Positions 1-9,425 of a stretch of DNA of 64,000 nt are shown in pieces; positions within the stretch are counted from its first letter, which is position 1; each line of letters begins with the position of its first letter. This DNA is from [Bacillus] enclensis (GTDB lineage: Bacteria; Bacillota; Bacilli; Bacillales; Bacillaceae_B), in assembly GCF_001456935.1 (NCBI RefSeq), contig NZ_KQ758482.1:310001-374000 (forward strand), given 5' to 3'. The notes below the pieces were generated by a model, which saw only the letters and a program-made list of their open reading frames with translations, was not told the DNA's origin and made no database searches. The position numbers were made by a program, and so were the translations under genes.

Positions 1-284
1 AAATGATAAGGGTTGTACTGCCTCCCGATTCGGCGGCTGATTTTCCATTCTTGACCGGGGTACTTTCTCTCAAGATAATGATTGAGTTGTTCTGTCTTCC
101 TGGATACATGATAATCGATCCAAAAGGGTCGAAGGGCAAAGAATAACAGTATTAGTACAGTGGCAGACGATGCAGCAATGATACTCAATCTCCTTATCTT
201 TGCCGGCAATAAAAAGGCTGTCACAAAAAGAAGAAAGATAAGAGCAGCAGACATTAACATCTCTATTACGGTTATTGGATGCAC
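1..284 (-). CDS. Small two-TM membrane protein (partial, runs off left edge)
   Basis: An open minus-strand frame starts at GTG 284 behind AGGGGG, with a spacing of about 6, and continues past the left edge, so the C-terminus is missing. About 94 residues are visible: two hydrophobic segments (about residues 9-27 and 33-52) and then a basic soluble tail containing YLERKYPGQEWKISRR. The layout of N-terminal TM segments plus a tail of this kind recalls small DUF3139-like Bacillus proteins, but the assignment is a guess. No function can be given. It is separated from the VOC gene by about 50 bp and is probably independent of it. Confidence 0.6.
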   Translation of the reverse strand, partial: MHPITVIEMLMSAALIFLLFVTAFLLPAKIRRLSIIAASSATVLILLFFALRPFWIDYHVSRKTEQLNHYLERKYPGQEWKISRRIGRQYNPYH

Positions 285-336
285 TGAAATCCCCCTGCCT
301 GTATCTTTATCATCTGATCACCGTTCAGCGGTCCAT

Positions 337-687
337 CTAACACTGACAAACCATCAAATGATTCCCGTCCGGATCTCTAAAATTGAACCAGTTCCCTTCA
401 ATGCCGGTTGTGAGTTCTACGTTTTTGCTTTTCATGTATTCATAGGCTTCTTCGATATCATTGGTGTTGAAATGGAAAGGCGGTGCTTTATAGATCGTTT
501 CCTCTGAATGGATTTTGCTGTCGAGTACGATATCCGTTCCGTTCATAGGCAGTATGTACAGGTGACCGAATAAAATCTCTCCATCTGCCGGTAATCCCAA
601 TATGTCACAATACCAGTCGCGTGCCCTTTCAATGTCACTCACAGGAATGAAGGCAGCTCCGATTTGATTCACGATTGGTTTTGACAT
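337..687 (-). CDS. VOC (glyoxalase/bleomycin-resistance fold) family protein
   Basis: A 116-residue single-domain VOC protein. The beta-alpha-beta-beta-beta pattern is visible in IGAAFIPVSDIERARDWYC near the N-terminus and GNWFNFRDPDGNHLMV near the C-terminus. The second motif carries the usual FxDPDGN signature and a candidate metal-binding His. I chose the ATG at 687 because a GGGGG ribosome site lies 8 bases upstream; an in-frame upstream extension has no ribosome site. The family includes metal-dependent lyases, dioxygenases and drug-binding proteins, so the substrate is unknown. It appears monocistronic. Confidence 0.85.
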   Translation of the reverse strand: MSKPIVNQIGAAFIPVSDIERARDWYCDILGLPADGEILFGHLYILPMNGTDIVLDSKIHSEETIYKAPPFHFNTNDIEEAYEYMKSKNVELTTGIEGNWFNFRDPDGNHLMVCQC

Positions 688-796
688 CAACATTTCCCCC
701 TTTGTTTTCCCCTTAAATTTCATTGGACTCACTACCAATTATTTCAAAATCAGGCAGCTAACTCAAGATAAATTTTACCCTGTTAAGCGTCTATAA

Positions 797-827
797 AAGA
801 AAGACGATGCCCCCCTGAGTCATCGTC
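797..827 (-). terminator. Rho-independent terminator of the anti-sigma operon
   Basis: GACGATG and CATCGTC form a 7-bp stem. Read on the minus strand it is followed by TTTCTTTT, just after the stop of the anti-sigma gene that ends at 850. Confidence 0.65.
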
Positions 828-849
828 TCCCTATTACTCCTTCAGCTAT

Positions 850-2265
850 TTATTCATCCCCCGCCGCGACCTCAACCGTAAATGGTTTCAACTCCTCAGA
901 AGAGGCAAACGACGAGAATTCAAACTGGAGGACCGTATCTTCCAGATTAAAGTCCTGTATTTTGTTATCCCCATTCAAGTCGAATGTGGATTGGTAATGA
1001 GCAGTCGCTTGATCGACCACTTTCACTTTATTTAAAGTAATCCCATGATTTTTAGGCGGAAACGGATTGTCCGGATCTATTTTTGATACGTAATCTTTAT
1101 CAACCAGCCAGAAGGCATATCCCAGATTATGCTTGGTGACTTCCTGTTTATGATCACTAATGTTCTCCGGTAGCCCGGTGAGTTGATAATCCACGACTAC
1201 TTGATCGCCCTTCTGTTCAACATCATTGACCTGAAGCCCTAAACCAAGGCGCTCGCTTTTTAATGTGAATGACTTCTTATCCAGCAGCTGTTCTTCTCTT
1301 GGAGCTGTTATACTAATCTCCGGATAAAACGTCAGGGAAGTGATGCCGGCCTTCAGCTTGGTCATTTCTGTCCGGACGGTATTATGGTATCCCTCTTCTT
1401 GTTCCGACTCCGAGAGTATCGTTTGGTTGCCAAACCGATACACATTCCCTTTCTCATCCACCGCTTTTGAAATCCTGATGTCATCATACTTATATTGCTG
1501 CGTGGTTTCATACACAAGGGAAGACGACTCTTTTGCGGTGAGAATCTCTTTGATCCTGATGCTGGTCCCCATGTCCGGATACTCCTGCCCTTGATCAATC
1601 GCAACCGTACGATTCACATCCTGCCTGACCGGTATATCGAAGTTCCATTCTCCCTGGATTCCGTTGATATTGTGGATTGTTACGGGAAGAGTGAAATTCT
1701 CATTGAATGTTTCATGAGGATAATTCATTTTCCATTGAAAGTGGTACCCGCTCTCTACTTTCCTTATGTCGTTTGACTTTCCGTTCAGCCAGGGATCATT
1801 GTCCCCTTTATTGTTTTCAAAATTCACGTCAAAGCTGACTTCGCCTTCTTCGTTCCGCCCATTCTCAACCCCGTCGTCCACAAATCCGGTGATGGACACG
1901 ATACTTCCATCAAAGTAAGCGCTTGTCAGTTTGACCGTCACGCCATTTTTCGTAACAGCCTGATTCAGTTCGGTCACGGCATCCTGACTGGCGAGATCCA
2001 CACCCATCTGATCATTGAATTCTTGAAAAATCCCCCCGATTAACGGTGCATTGGCCAGGACATTATTCATGGCAGGACTGACAAATCCGGAAGCTAAGGT
2101 AAGTCCAAGGACAGCGGCAGCAGATACAGCACCGGCCAGTATCTTCTTTTTCGTTCCATGACCACTACCCGCATCCCGGTTGATCCCTTTGGAAATGGCG
2201 TTGTACACTTTTTCTTTTGGCACCGGTATTTGTTCAACTGCCTCATTAAGTTTCTTATTATCCAT
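850..2265 (-). CDS. DUF4179-type membrane anti-sigma factor
   Basis: A 471-residue protein with a short N-terminal cytoplasmic segment (about residues 1-40), one TM helix (about 42-63) and a long extracytoplasmic region. This is the architecture of DUF4179 proteins that accompany ECF sigma factors. The segment after the membrane ([20 protein letters not shown]) is typical of that family. The ATG at 2265 lies inside the end of the sigma gene (shared ATGGATAA, 8-bp overlap) and uses GGAGGAGAG as ribosome site, so the two are translationally coupled. By family precedent it holds the sigma factor at the membrane and releases it on an envelope signal. The signal is unknown. Confidence 0.85.
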   Translation of the reverse strand: MDNKKLNEAVEQIPVPKEKVYNAISKGINRDAGSGHGTKKKILAGAVSAAAVLGLTLASGFVSPAMNNVLANAPLIGGIFQEFNDQMGVDLASQDAVTELNQAVTKNGVTVKLTSAYFDGSIVSITGFVDDGVENGRNEEGEVSFDVNFENNKGDNDPWLNGKSNDIRKVESGYHFQWKMNYPHETFNENFTLPVTIHNINGIQGEWNFDIPVRQDVNRTVAIDQGQEYPDMGTSIRIKEILTAKESSSLVYETTQQYKYDDIRISKAVDEKGNVYRFGNQTILSESEQEEGYHNTVRTEMTKLKAGITSLTFYPEISITAPREEQLLDKKSFTLKSERLGLGLQVNDVEQKGDQVVVDYQLTGLPENISDHKQEVTKHNLGYAFWLVDKDYVSKIDPDNPFPPKNHGITLNKVKVVDQATAHYQSTFDLNGDNKIQDFNLEDTVLQFEFSSFASSEELKPFTVEVAAGDE

Positions 2266-2797
2266 GGGATCTCTCCTCCTCTTTTTCATAAACCTTTTTT
2301 AACTCGGCTTTCCCTCTGCTTAAGTAGGTCTTTACGGTATTCTCCGGGATGTCCATTACCCGGCTGATCGTCTTGATCGAATAATCATGATAATAGAATA
2401 GGATGATGGCGGTACGGTGATTGTGTTTCAGCTGCCCGATGGCATGCCACAGCTCTGAGGCCGCTTCAATGTCCGGAGTTGATTCATCCGCCACATTGGA
2501 CAAATACTCATCATTCATCGGCACCACTTTGCCCCGTTTTCTGATCACATCCACCGCACAGTTGATTACGATCCTTGTCAGCCAGGTCAGGAAATACTCC
2601 GGATGTTTCAACGTACGGATCGATTTATAAGCCTGGTAGGCTGCTTCCTGCACGGCATCCAACGCATCTTCTTCGTTGTGTACATACAGATAAGCAGTCC
2701 TGTAGATTTGTTCATAATGCTGCTGAACTAACTTTTCAAAAGCATTCTTGTTTCCTTTGATTGCTTTTTTAACTAAACGTTCGTTTTCAATTTGCAC
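2258..2797 (-). CDS. ECF-type RNA polymerase sigma factor (SigV/SigW-like)
   Basis: A 179-residue sigma-70-family factor. Region 2 carries [20 protein letters not shown] followed by an acidic AxDAVQEA segment. Region 4 has the helix-turn-helix [21 protein letters not shown] placed the start at GTG 2797, 9 bases after a GGGGGG ribosome site; the upstream ATG frame has none. It forms a two-gene operon with the overlapping DUF4179 anti-sigma gene. Directing RNA polymerase to envelope- or antimicrobial-stress promoters is the family role; the regulon here is not visible. Confidence 0.93.
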   Translation of the reverse strand: MQIENERLVKKAIKGNKNAFEKLVQQHYEQIYRTAYLYVHNEEDALDAVQEAAYQAYKSIRTLKHPEYFLTWLTRIVINCAVDVIRKRGKVVPMNDEYLSNVADESTPDIEAASELWHAIGQLKHNHRTAIILFYYHDYSIKTISRVMDIPENTVKTYLSRGKAELKKVYEKEEERSHG

Positions 2798-2944
2798 CTG
2801 ATTTTGCCCCCCTTTGCTTATTAGTGGCACCTATTCATAATAAAAGTTTCAAATTTATGTATTTTTCTTGAAAAGCATATCATGTATGTCGATTTCTACG
2901 TTCAAATAATAGAGTTTTGGGGGCAGTGTTAACCCTCACAGCTC

Positions 2945-3200
2945 CGGCAGTATCGGGGACGGTTTTTTCCTGCTTATTCAGGGCGTGCCCCACTCCCACT
3001 CTCACCAGGCTCTCCCCAAGATTTTTCGACAAGTTTGTTGATAAACAGGAAAAGTGGAATGTATTTTTTAATTGTTGCACGTAAATGAGGAAAGTGGATT
3101 GCATTTTTTAAAAGTGGCACGTAAATGCATGAAAGTGGAATGTAATTTTAGTTTCCGCCGATTTTGGGTAACCGGCGGCGGTGCTTCTGCTCCTTTTATC
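2945..3200 (+). repeat. Interspersed intergenic repeat, copy A (subfamily 1)
   Basis: A GGGGACGG-type flank near 2953 is followed by the core from GATTTTTCGACAAG (about 3017). After it come degenerate 20-22 bp units in the order GTGGAATGTA, TTGCACGTAAAT, GTGGATTGCA, GTGGCACGTAAAT, GTGGAATGTAA, to about 3150. The right end is ragged. No coding function is supported. Confidence 0.85.
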
Positions 3201-3320
3201 GGGGATCAACGCACGTAGTGAACCATTTTTTAAGATATTGACCCTTTTCTCTTGTAAATAACGCTCCCTCTCTACTATTTTCACAAAATCCAACAATTCG
3301 ATATTCCCACTCTTCATCAT

Positions 3321-3641
3321 TAGGTCTATAATACTATATTGTAACAGGAATATTTTAACAGGTGAGGCAGCCGGCTCTGCAAAAATTTTTACAGACTTTA
3401 AGAATACCTCGCCCTGCTCCTCAGTAAAATGATTCTTGTGGCTATTCGTTTAGGTTAACCGGGGAGAAAGTTTTTTCATTATGTACATAAAGAACCGTCC
3501 CTGCTCTGCCAAAGTAAAGGAGGATGATCTACGCCTCAAGACCTAGGAAAATATTGGCCTGGAGGAGGCTGTGAATCAGACAGCAATGCAGTACCTTTAT
3601 AAAGAAGGAAAAATAAACCATAAGTATCAGGGGGGAAACAC
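3321..3641. other. Intergenic region upstream of the RND exporter
   Basis: It holds a degraded REP-like pair (CCGGGGAGAAAG near 3460 and GAACCGTCCC near 3501) and AAAGGAGG at about 3517 with no convincing gene behind it. A short open frame at 3547-3651 (including MQYLYKEGKINHKYQGG) overlaps the exporter start in another frame. It could be a leader peptide or the tail of a lost regulator. No clear promoter was found. Confidence 0.4.
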
Positions 3642-6600
3642 ATGCAAGCTTTAATAAACTGGGGGTTTCGCAATAAGGCAGCCATGGGCCTTTTGGTCGT
3701 CATCACATTGATTATCGGTATCATCAGCTATTTCCGTCTGCCCATGGAATTTTTGCCTGAAGCGGACAATCCGCAAGTGACGGTCGTCACCCTGGCGCAA
3801 GGGTATGACGCCGGTTCCATGACAACGAATGTCACAGAACCCGTGGAGCAGGCGGTCACATCGATTTCAGGAAAAACATCGATCCTGTCCACGACCGGGG
3901 AAGGATATTCCCAGGTTACACTCAACTTTGATTCGAAAACCGACATGAAAGAAGCCAAGAATAAAGTCGAGGATGCGATCAAAGGAATCCGTCTTCCCGA
4001 AGGAGTGGGAGAGCCGCTGATCTCGCAGCTGAATACTTCCATGATACCAATCGGTCAGGTGTCGGTGACATTTGATGAAGGATTGACGAAAGAAAATCTT
4101 GATCTTGCCAACGATGAGTTCAGACCGTTGTTCGAGAAGCAATCCGGCCTCTCACAGGTCACCTTCGCCGGGGAAAACAGCCCGCGTATCCAAATCAATC
4201 TTGACCACGACAAGCTGAAAGAGTTTCAAATCCCGGTCAACGCGGTGATGGGCGTGCTCCAGGGGCAGGATGTTTCAGCCTCAGCCGGCAGCACCACCAT
4301 CGATGGTCAAAAGAGTACCATCAACGTCACGGATAATCTGACTTCCGTTGACGCACTGAAGAACCTGCCTGTTCCGATGCAGGTCCCGAATGCGCCTGCA
4401 GTCAAACTGAAGGACATCGCAACCGTTGAAAAAGTGAAGCCTGAAGACATCATCACCCGGGTAAACGGGAAAGAAGCGCTCGCCGTTGTCCTTTTTAAAG
4501 AAAGTGATGCCAGTGCAGTCACGGCAGGAGAACAAGTGACAGAAACGGTTGATAAAATCAACAGCGATTATGAAGGGGTCGAAGCCACCGCCCTGTTCAC
4601 AACGGGTGAAATGGTGGAGAACTCGGTGAACAGCATGGTGCGGGAAGTGGCCCTGGGTGCACTGTTCGCAACACTGGTCATTCTTCTGTTCCTAAGAAAA
4701 TTCAAGCCGACGCTCGTAACCGCCGTCTCCATCCCATTATCGCTCTGCATTACGCTTTTCCTGCTCTGGTTATCCGGAGTCACATTGAACATCCTTACGC
4801 TCGGCGGAGTGGCTGTGGCGGTCGGACGCCTGGTCGATGACAGCATCGTCGTCGTTGAAAACATCTTCCGGCGCAGTCAGAATGCAAAGATCACGAAGCA
4901 GAATGTGCTGCAATCCACCATGGAGGTTTCGCGTGCAATCACGTCGTCCACGCTCATTACCGTGGCGGTATTCCTGCCGATGGGACTCGTCAACGGCTCG
5001 CTGAAAGCATTCCTGCTTCCATTCGGATTGACAGTGACGTACTCGCTGCTCGCTTCCCTGCTTGTAGCCTTGACCGTCGTGCCATTGCTAAGCCGAGGCA
5101 TGTTGAAAAACACAACCTTGCCAAGCCACCGCACACCGCACCGTTATGTGAACGTACTGCGATGGTCCTTAAATCATAAATTCGTTCCAATCCTTTTGGC
5201 CATTCTTGTGTTCGGGGGATCGATTGCCCTTTACATCACACTGCCGAAAGCAGCAACCAATGCAAATGATGCTTCATTTGTCGCTGTCACAATGGAATTC
5301 CCGAGTGATGCACCGCAAGACACCATAAAGCAGCGCATGACAGACTTCGAAGACAAAATTTCTAAGTTTGAAGGGTACGACCATCTGATCACCCAGTACG
5401 GTTCAAGCGAAGAAAATGCCCAATACGGAGCCGTAAGTGATTCAGACACCGTATTTTATACCGTTATCATGAAGGAAGATGGGGATGCTGAATCCTTCAT
5501 TGAACAGGTGAATGAAGCGAAAAAAGATGAGAAGGATGTGACCATCACCGCGTCACCGTCGTCCATCTTCGGGGGATCATCCAACTCAAGCATCACCTAC
5601 GACGTCGTCGGAAATGACACGGATGAACTTCTGGCCACTTCAAAAACGCTGATGGATAAAATCAGCGATGTGGACGGAGTAAAGAAAGTCTCAAGCAACC
5701 AGGAGAAAACGTCACCCGTCTTCACGGTGAACGTCAACACGGAAAAAGCGAATGCCCAGCAAACGGCCATGCAGATCCGCTCCTTGCTGAATCCGCAGCC
5801 GATCGGGGCCATTAACCTGGATGACGCACCAACTCCTGTGTTCCTGGACGCCGGCGTCAATCCGGATACCTTGTCCGATTTGAAGGATTTAACAATCGCA
5901 ACAAGTTCAGGCATCCAGCCGCTTACCGACGTTGCTTCCATCACGGAAGAAGAGAAACCAAGCACCGTCCTTCATAAAGATGGTGACTTATATGTCCGGG
6001 TAACAGCCGAGGTTGAACCGGAAGAGCTGTCGGTCATTTCGAAAAATATTGCGACGGAAATTAAGGATATCGACCTTCCGAAAGGCGTCTCCCTGGATAC
6101 CGGCGGAGCAGCCGCTCAGCAGGCGGATGACTTCAAGGATCTCGGGTTGACCATGCTTGCTTCCATCCTGATCGTCTACCTGATCATGGTCCTGACCTTT
6201 AAGACATTGAAAGCACCGCTTGCCATTTTGATTACGCTGCCGCTCGCCTCCATCGGGGCCGTCCTCGGACTGCTCATCGCAAGGGTGCCTGCAGATGCAA
6301 CAGCCCTCATCGGAGCGCTGATGCTGATCGGTATCGTCGTCACGAACGCCATCGTCCTGATCGACCGCGTCAAGCAGAACGAAGAAACGATGATCATCCG
6401 CGACGCGATTCTCGAAGCATGCGGCACCCGGCTTCGCCCAGTCGTCATGACGGCGGTTGCCACCATCTGCGCCATGCTTCCGCTTCTATTCGGCCACACC
6501 GAAGATGGAAGTCTCGTATCGAAATCGCTTGCTGTTGTCGTCATCGGCGGGCTGGCAGGAGCCACCGTGCTGACTTTGGTTGTCGTTCCTGTGTTCTACG

Positions 6601-6674
6601 AATTGCTTTATTTCAGGAAATCGAAACGCCAGCGTGCTCAGCAGTTGGAGGTTGGAGAAAAGATCGCTCAATAG
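3642..6674 (+). CDS. RND-family efflux permease (SwrC/AcrB type)
   Basis: A 1010-residue protein of full RND length. It has an N-terminal TM helix (about 11-33), a large periplasmic-type loop, a block of TM helices, a second large loop and a second TM block ending near residue 1000. The TM4 proton-relay motif GRLVDDSIVVVENIFRR (about 396-412) carries the paired Asp residues of HAE1 transporters. The start ATG follows AGGGGGG. The closest known function is SwrC/YerP of Bacillus, which exports surfactin and other amphiphiles. No periplasmic adaptor or TetR-type gene is adjacent, so the substrate is not predicted. Confidence 0.93.
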   Translation: MQALINWGFRNKAAMGLLVVITLIIGIISYFRLPMEFLPEADNPQVTVVTLAQGYDAGSMTTNVTEPVEQAVTSISGKTSILSTTGEGYSQVTLNFDSKTDMKEAKNKVEDAIKGIRLPEGVGEPLISQLNTSMIPIGQVSVTFDEGLTKENLDLANDEFRPLFEKQSGLSQVTFAGENSPRIQINLDHDKLKEFQIPVNAVMGVLQGQDVSASAGSTTIDGQKSTINVTDNLTSVDALKNLPVPMQVPNAPAVKLKDIATVEKVKPEDIITRVNGKEALAVVLFKESDASAVTAGEQVTETVDKINSDYEGVEATALFTTGEMVENSVNSMVREVALGALFATLVILLFLRKFKPTLVTAVSIPLSLCITLFLLWLSGVTLNILTLGGVAVAVGRLVDDSIVVVENIFRRSQNAKITKQNVLQSTMEVSRAITSSTLITVAVFLPMGLVNGSLKAFLLPFGLTVTYSLLASLLVALTVVPLLSRGMLKNTTLPSHRTPHRYVNVLRWSLNHKFVPILLAILVFGGSIALYITLPKAATNANDASFVAVTMEFPSDAPQDTIKQRMTDFEDKISKFEGYDHLITQYGSSEENAQYGAVSDSDTVFYTVIMKEDGDAESFIEQVNEAKKDEKDVTITASPSSIFGGSSNSSITYDVVGNDTDELLATSKTLMDKISDVDGVKKVSSNQEKTSPVFTVNVNTEKANAQQTAMQIRSLLNPQPIGAINLDDAPTPVFLDAGVNPDTLSDLKDLTIATSSGIQPLTDVASITEEEKPSTVLHKDGDLYVRVTAEVEPEELSVISKNIATEIKDIDLPKGVSLDTGGAAAQQADDFKDLGLTMLASILIVYLIMVLTFKTLKAPLAILITLPLASIGAVLGLLIARVPADATALIGALMLIGIVVTNAIVLIDRVKQNEETMIIRDAILEACGTRLRPVVMTAVATICAMLPLLFGHTEDGSLVSKSLAVVVIGGLAGATVLTLVVVPVFYELLYFRKSKRQRAQQLEVGEKIAQ

Positions 6675-6691
6675 AATATAGATTTGGTTTG

Positions 6692-6727
6692 AAGGCCCCC
6701 GAAGTGTTTCGGCGGCTTGATTTTTTG
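6692..6727 (+). terminator. Terminator of the RND exporter
   Basis: GCCCCCGAA and TTTCGGCGGC pair across a short loop and are followed by TTGATTTTTT, 18 bases after the exporter stop. Confidence 0.6.
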
Positions 6728-6779
6728 GTTGAGGAAGTTGTGGTTTTGCCGCGGGGATATAGTGCCTGGGTTGATTAAG

Positions 6780-7160
6780 GACGGTTTATCTTCTGCTTTT
6801 AACAGTTATCGGGTGTTGATTGGAGACGGTTCCACCCTATTTTTAACGCAGAGTAACTGGCTCCTCTCCCAATGCTGACTCAAAGATTTTTCGACAAGTT
6901 GCTTGAAAAACAGGAAAGTGGAATGTATTTTTTAAATGTTGCACGTAAATTTGAAAAGTGGATTGTATTTTCTAAACGTGGCACGTAAATCCTGAAAGTG
7001 GAATGTATCTTTAATCGGTTGTAGATTCTGCATACCCGGAGCCGCTTATATGCCTTCTTTCAAAAAAGAATTCAACGATACATTGTAAATTTACGTTGAT
7101 GATTCCCATTTTTAAGTTGAAAAAAGATAAAAGCAGAGCGGGAACCATCCCCGCCCTCCT
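6780..7160 (+). repeat. Interspersed intergenic repeat, copy B (subfamily 1)
   Basis: Left flank AAGGACGGTTTATCTTC; core from GATTTTTCGACAAGTTG (6886) with five alternating GTGGAATGTA/TTGCACGTAAAT units to about 7012. The right flank, AAAAGCAGAGCGGGAACC (near 7129), is roughly the inverted complement of the left flank. Confidence 0.87.
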
Positions 7161-7345
7161 CCAGAACAACAAAGGGACTCCCTGCTCGTGGAGTCCCTGT
7201 TTTCGTATGCAGATGTATGAAAAACGTCGCTCACATCCCTCTCTACTTCCATTATACTATGAATAAAAAATTCTTTACAGACTGCATTTTCTCCTTATAC
7301 TCCCCTATACTATTAGATACAAATCCAAAGAAGAGGTGTATCAGT

Positions 7346-7762
7346 ATGGATACCGAAAAAGCTGTGTTAGATAAAGGTCCGTTCTTTCATGGTACAAAAG
7401 CAGCGCTGAAAATTGGAGATCTCTTAGTACCACAATACAAATCGAACTACCAAGACAAAAAGTCGAATTATATCTATTTCACGGCCACATTGGATGCGGC
7501 TAAATGGGGTGCTGAATTGGCGGCCACAGAGTCAAAAGAAAGAATTTACATCGTCGAACCAACGGGTGAATTCGAAAATGACCCGAACGTAACCGATAAA
7601 AGATTCCCCGGGAACCCGACCCGTTCTTACAGGTCCAAATCAGCATTGAAAATAACAGCTGAATTAAGTGAGTGGGAAAGACATTCCGATGAAGAAATAA
7701 ACCATATGCTCGCTTCACTGAAACAATTGCGTGAAGAGGGAAAAGCGGTTATATACGATTAA
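7346..7762 (+). CDS. arr: Rifampin ADP-ribosyltransferase
   Basis: A 138-residue protein, the normal length of Arr enzymes, which inactivate rifamycins by transferring ADP-ribose from NAD+ to a hydroxyl of the ansa chain. The motif FFHGTKAALKIGDLL (His15), the NYIYFTATLDAAKWGAE block (Tyr44) and the EPTGEFENDPN...TDKRFPGNP block match the family. His15, Tyr44 and an Asp at 79 or 84 correspond to its His-Tyr-Asp set. The ATG at 7346 was chosen over an upstream frame start because AAGAGG lies just before it and the upstream residues are not Arr-like. Monocistronic and chromosomal in appearance, with no integron or transposon next to it. It is the only apparently intact resistance gene among several broken ones nearby. 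Confidence 0.95.
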   Translation: MDTEKAVLDKGPFFHGTKAALKIGDLLVPQYKSNYQDKKSNYIYFTATLDAAKWGAELAATESKERIYIVEPTGEFENDPNVTDKRFPGNPTRSYRSKSALKITAELSEWERHSDEEINHMLASLKQLREEGKAVIYD

Positions 7763-8222
7763 GTCAGTGCACAGTCCTACCCTGCTTTTCGGTGGATGGT
7801 GCATTGTCCCGACGAAAGAGTCGGAACCTTTCCCGCTTTAAGCAGCAAGGATACAGTCCCCACGTACTATAATTACATCCCGTTTGCTCAATAAAAAAGC
7901 CGCATCCATTAAGATGCGGTACCCTATTTCAACTAATTAAACTCGCCCTTTTATAAACCGCTAATTATTTTCTGCATCTTGATCCGTTAAAAGAGAAAAG
8001 GAGAACGTGAATCATTCCTGCCCAACTCTCAGGCTATTAGTCACCTTCCCCTGAAGCCCTCCAGAAAGATATCCAATTCTGCTTGAATTGCTACATTTCC
8101 CCTTTCACAGATTATTCTCCTTTGAATAAACAGTGCTAAGTTCCCGTAAGTCCACCTTGAATATGACAACCTCCCTAAACATATCTATTTGAATGGAATG
8201 TTCAATAAAGGAGGAGGATTTG
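7763..8222. other. Gene-free region with a minus-strand terminator
   Basis: The hairpin GCCGCATC/GATGCGG at 7899-7920 has a T-run on the minus strand (terminator-like). No open frame with a ribosome site was found that would need it. A weak REP-like pair occurs near 7765-7850. Otherwise nothing is recognised. Confidence 0.4.
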
Positions 8223-9017
8223 ATGACGAATCCATTCGTGGCAAGATCACTGGATGAAATAAGGTTTTGGTCCAGGATAATGAAAGAGCATGCATTATTT
8301 TTAAGTTTGGGTTTTACCTATGAGCAGTCACAGCTCATTGAAGAGGCTAAACAGTTTATAACGATGTTTGAAAGGATAGAAGAAAAGTTATCCAGATTTA
8401 CGATTAACTCGGGCTTGCGTGAGGTCCAGGCATTCAATAGAGAGGTTTATCAAGCGGCTGCAGCAATATGGAGCTATAAACGAAAAGTTTTAGATTTAAC
8501 CCTGAGGTGTGAAATCCGGCATAACAATTTTCCATTGTTAATTGACCACATAAGCAGGGAAGCAGCTTACTTCGCCAATCGATTAAAGGAGCTAAATGAA
8601 GGGAGGCTGGCACCTACACCAGACGACGTAATTAAAGAAAATGTTTTCTTTTTAAAAATTATGGCTGACCATGCTAAGTTCATCGGCCATCTATTAGATC
8701 CTTCAGAGAGGCAATTGGTTGAACAGGCCAGGGAATTCAGCCATGATTTTGATCAACTGGTGTTTCAGGCTGTTGATTTAGACTCCATGCGTCCTCAATC
8801 AGAGACCGAACCAATGTTGGATCAGTTCTTGGACCAAAACAGAGTATCAGTGGTTTCGTTACGTGATTTTAAGAAAACAGCAAGAGAATTAATTGAGGCT
8901 TGTCGTATAAAGAGCAATATTCATCCCCTTTTAGCTGATCACACATTCAGAGAGGCAGAGAGATTCTTGCAAATCATTGATTTGTTTGAGGGAAACCTTG
9001 AAGGGAATCATAAGTAA
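8223..9017 (+). CDS. DUF2935 family protein
   Basis: A 264-residue all-helical protein made of two related halves. The first has IRFWSRIMKEHALFLSLGF (about 11-29) and the second NVFFLKIMADHAKFIGHLLD (about 140-160). The repeated H-x2-F pattern after IM(K/A)(E/D)H is characteristic of DUF2935, a ferritin-like/hemerythrin-like helical family of unknown function common in Bacillaceae. The ATG at 8223 follows AAAGGAGGAGG. A longer upstream frame lacks a ribosome site. Monocistronic. Confidence 0.85.
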   Translation: MTNPFVARSLDEIRFWSRIMKEHALFLSLGFTYEQSQLIEEAKQFITMFERIEEKLSRFTINSGLREVQAFNREVYQAAAAIWSYKRKVLDLTLRCEIRHNNFPLLIDHISREAAYFANRLKELNEGRLAPTPDDVIKENVFFLKIMADHAKFIGHLLDPSERQLVEQAREFSHDFDQLVFQAVDLDSMRPQSETEPMLDQFLDQNRVSVVSLRDFKKTARELIEACRIKSNIHPLLADHTFREAERFLQIIDLFEGNLEGNHK

Positions 9018-9094
9018 GCTTCAACTACTGATCTATGATCGGTTGTAAAACTTTCATTTTTTCTTCAGCCATACGCCTAATCCATTATTGGTAG

Positions 9095-9425
9095 CCGGGG
9101 ACCGTTCTTCCCTTACTTTAGGGATCCGTCCCCCACTCTATTCTGGCCCGATGACCCAAATATTTTTCGACAAGCAGGTTGATAAACAGAAAATGTGGAA
9201 TGTATTTTTTAAAGGAAAATGAAGTAAGTGGATCGTATTTTTCAAAAGTGGCACGTAAATGCAGGAAAGTTGCTCGTATTCTTGATCTAGAAGAGATTTG
9301 GCCAACCCGGGCCCGTATTTCTCCTGCTTTTCAAAGTGAATCCAGCCTCCCAGTAACCACTTTAAATCCCATGGACCTTTTTTTCTTATAAAATAAGAAA
9401 AGCAGAGCGGGAACCGTCCCCGACT
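9095..9425 (+). repeat. Interspersed intergenic repeat, copy C (subfamily 1)
   Basis: Left flank CCGGGGACCGTTCTTCCC; core from ATTTTTCGACAAG (9161). The second unit is shortened compared with the other copies. The right flank, GCAGAGCGGGAACCGTCCCC, reaches the end of the S9 peptidase gene and may act with it as a terminator. Confidence 0.85.

Noticed and set aside
2999..3160. 20-22 bp periodic units of the intergenic repeat considered as CRISPR or plasmid iterons
   Set aside because: No unique spacers, no cas genes, degenerate units and many dispersed short arrays. No replication gene is nearby for iterons.
3108..3320. 70-codon minus-strand frame beginning MMKSGNIELLDFVKIVERE
   Set aside because: The second half runs through repeat copy A in antisense and there is no ribosome site. 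The first 40 codons may be a gene remnant, but support is too weak.
6176..6565. Long antisense frame inside the RND exporter
   Set aside because: Shadow of a long GC-rich gene; no ribosome site or domain.
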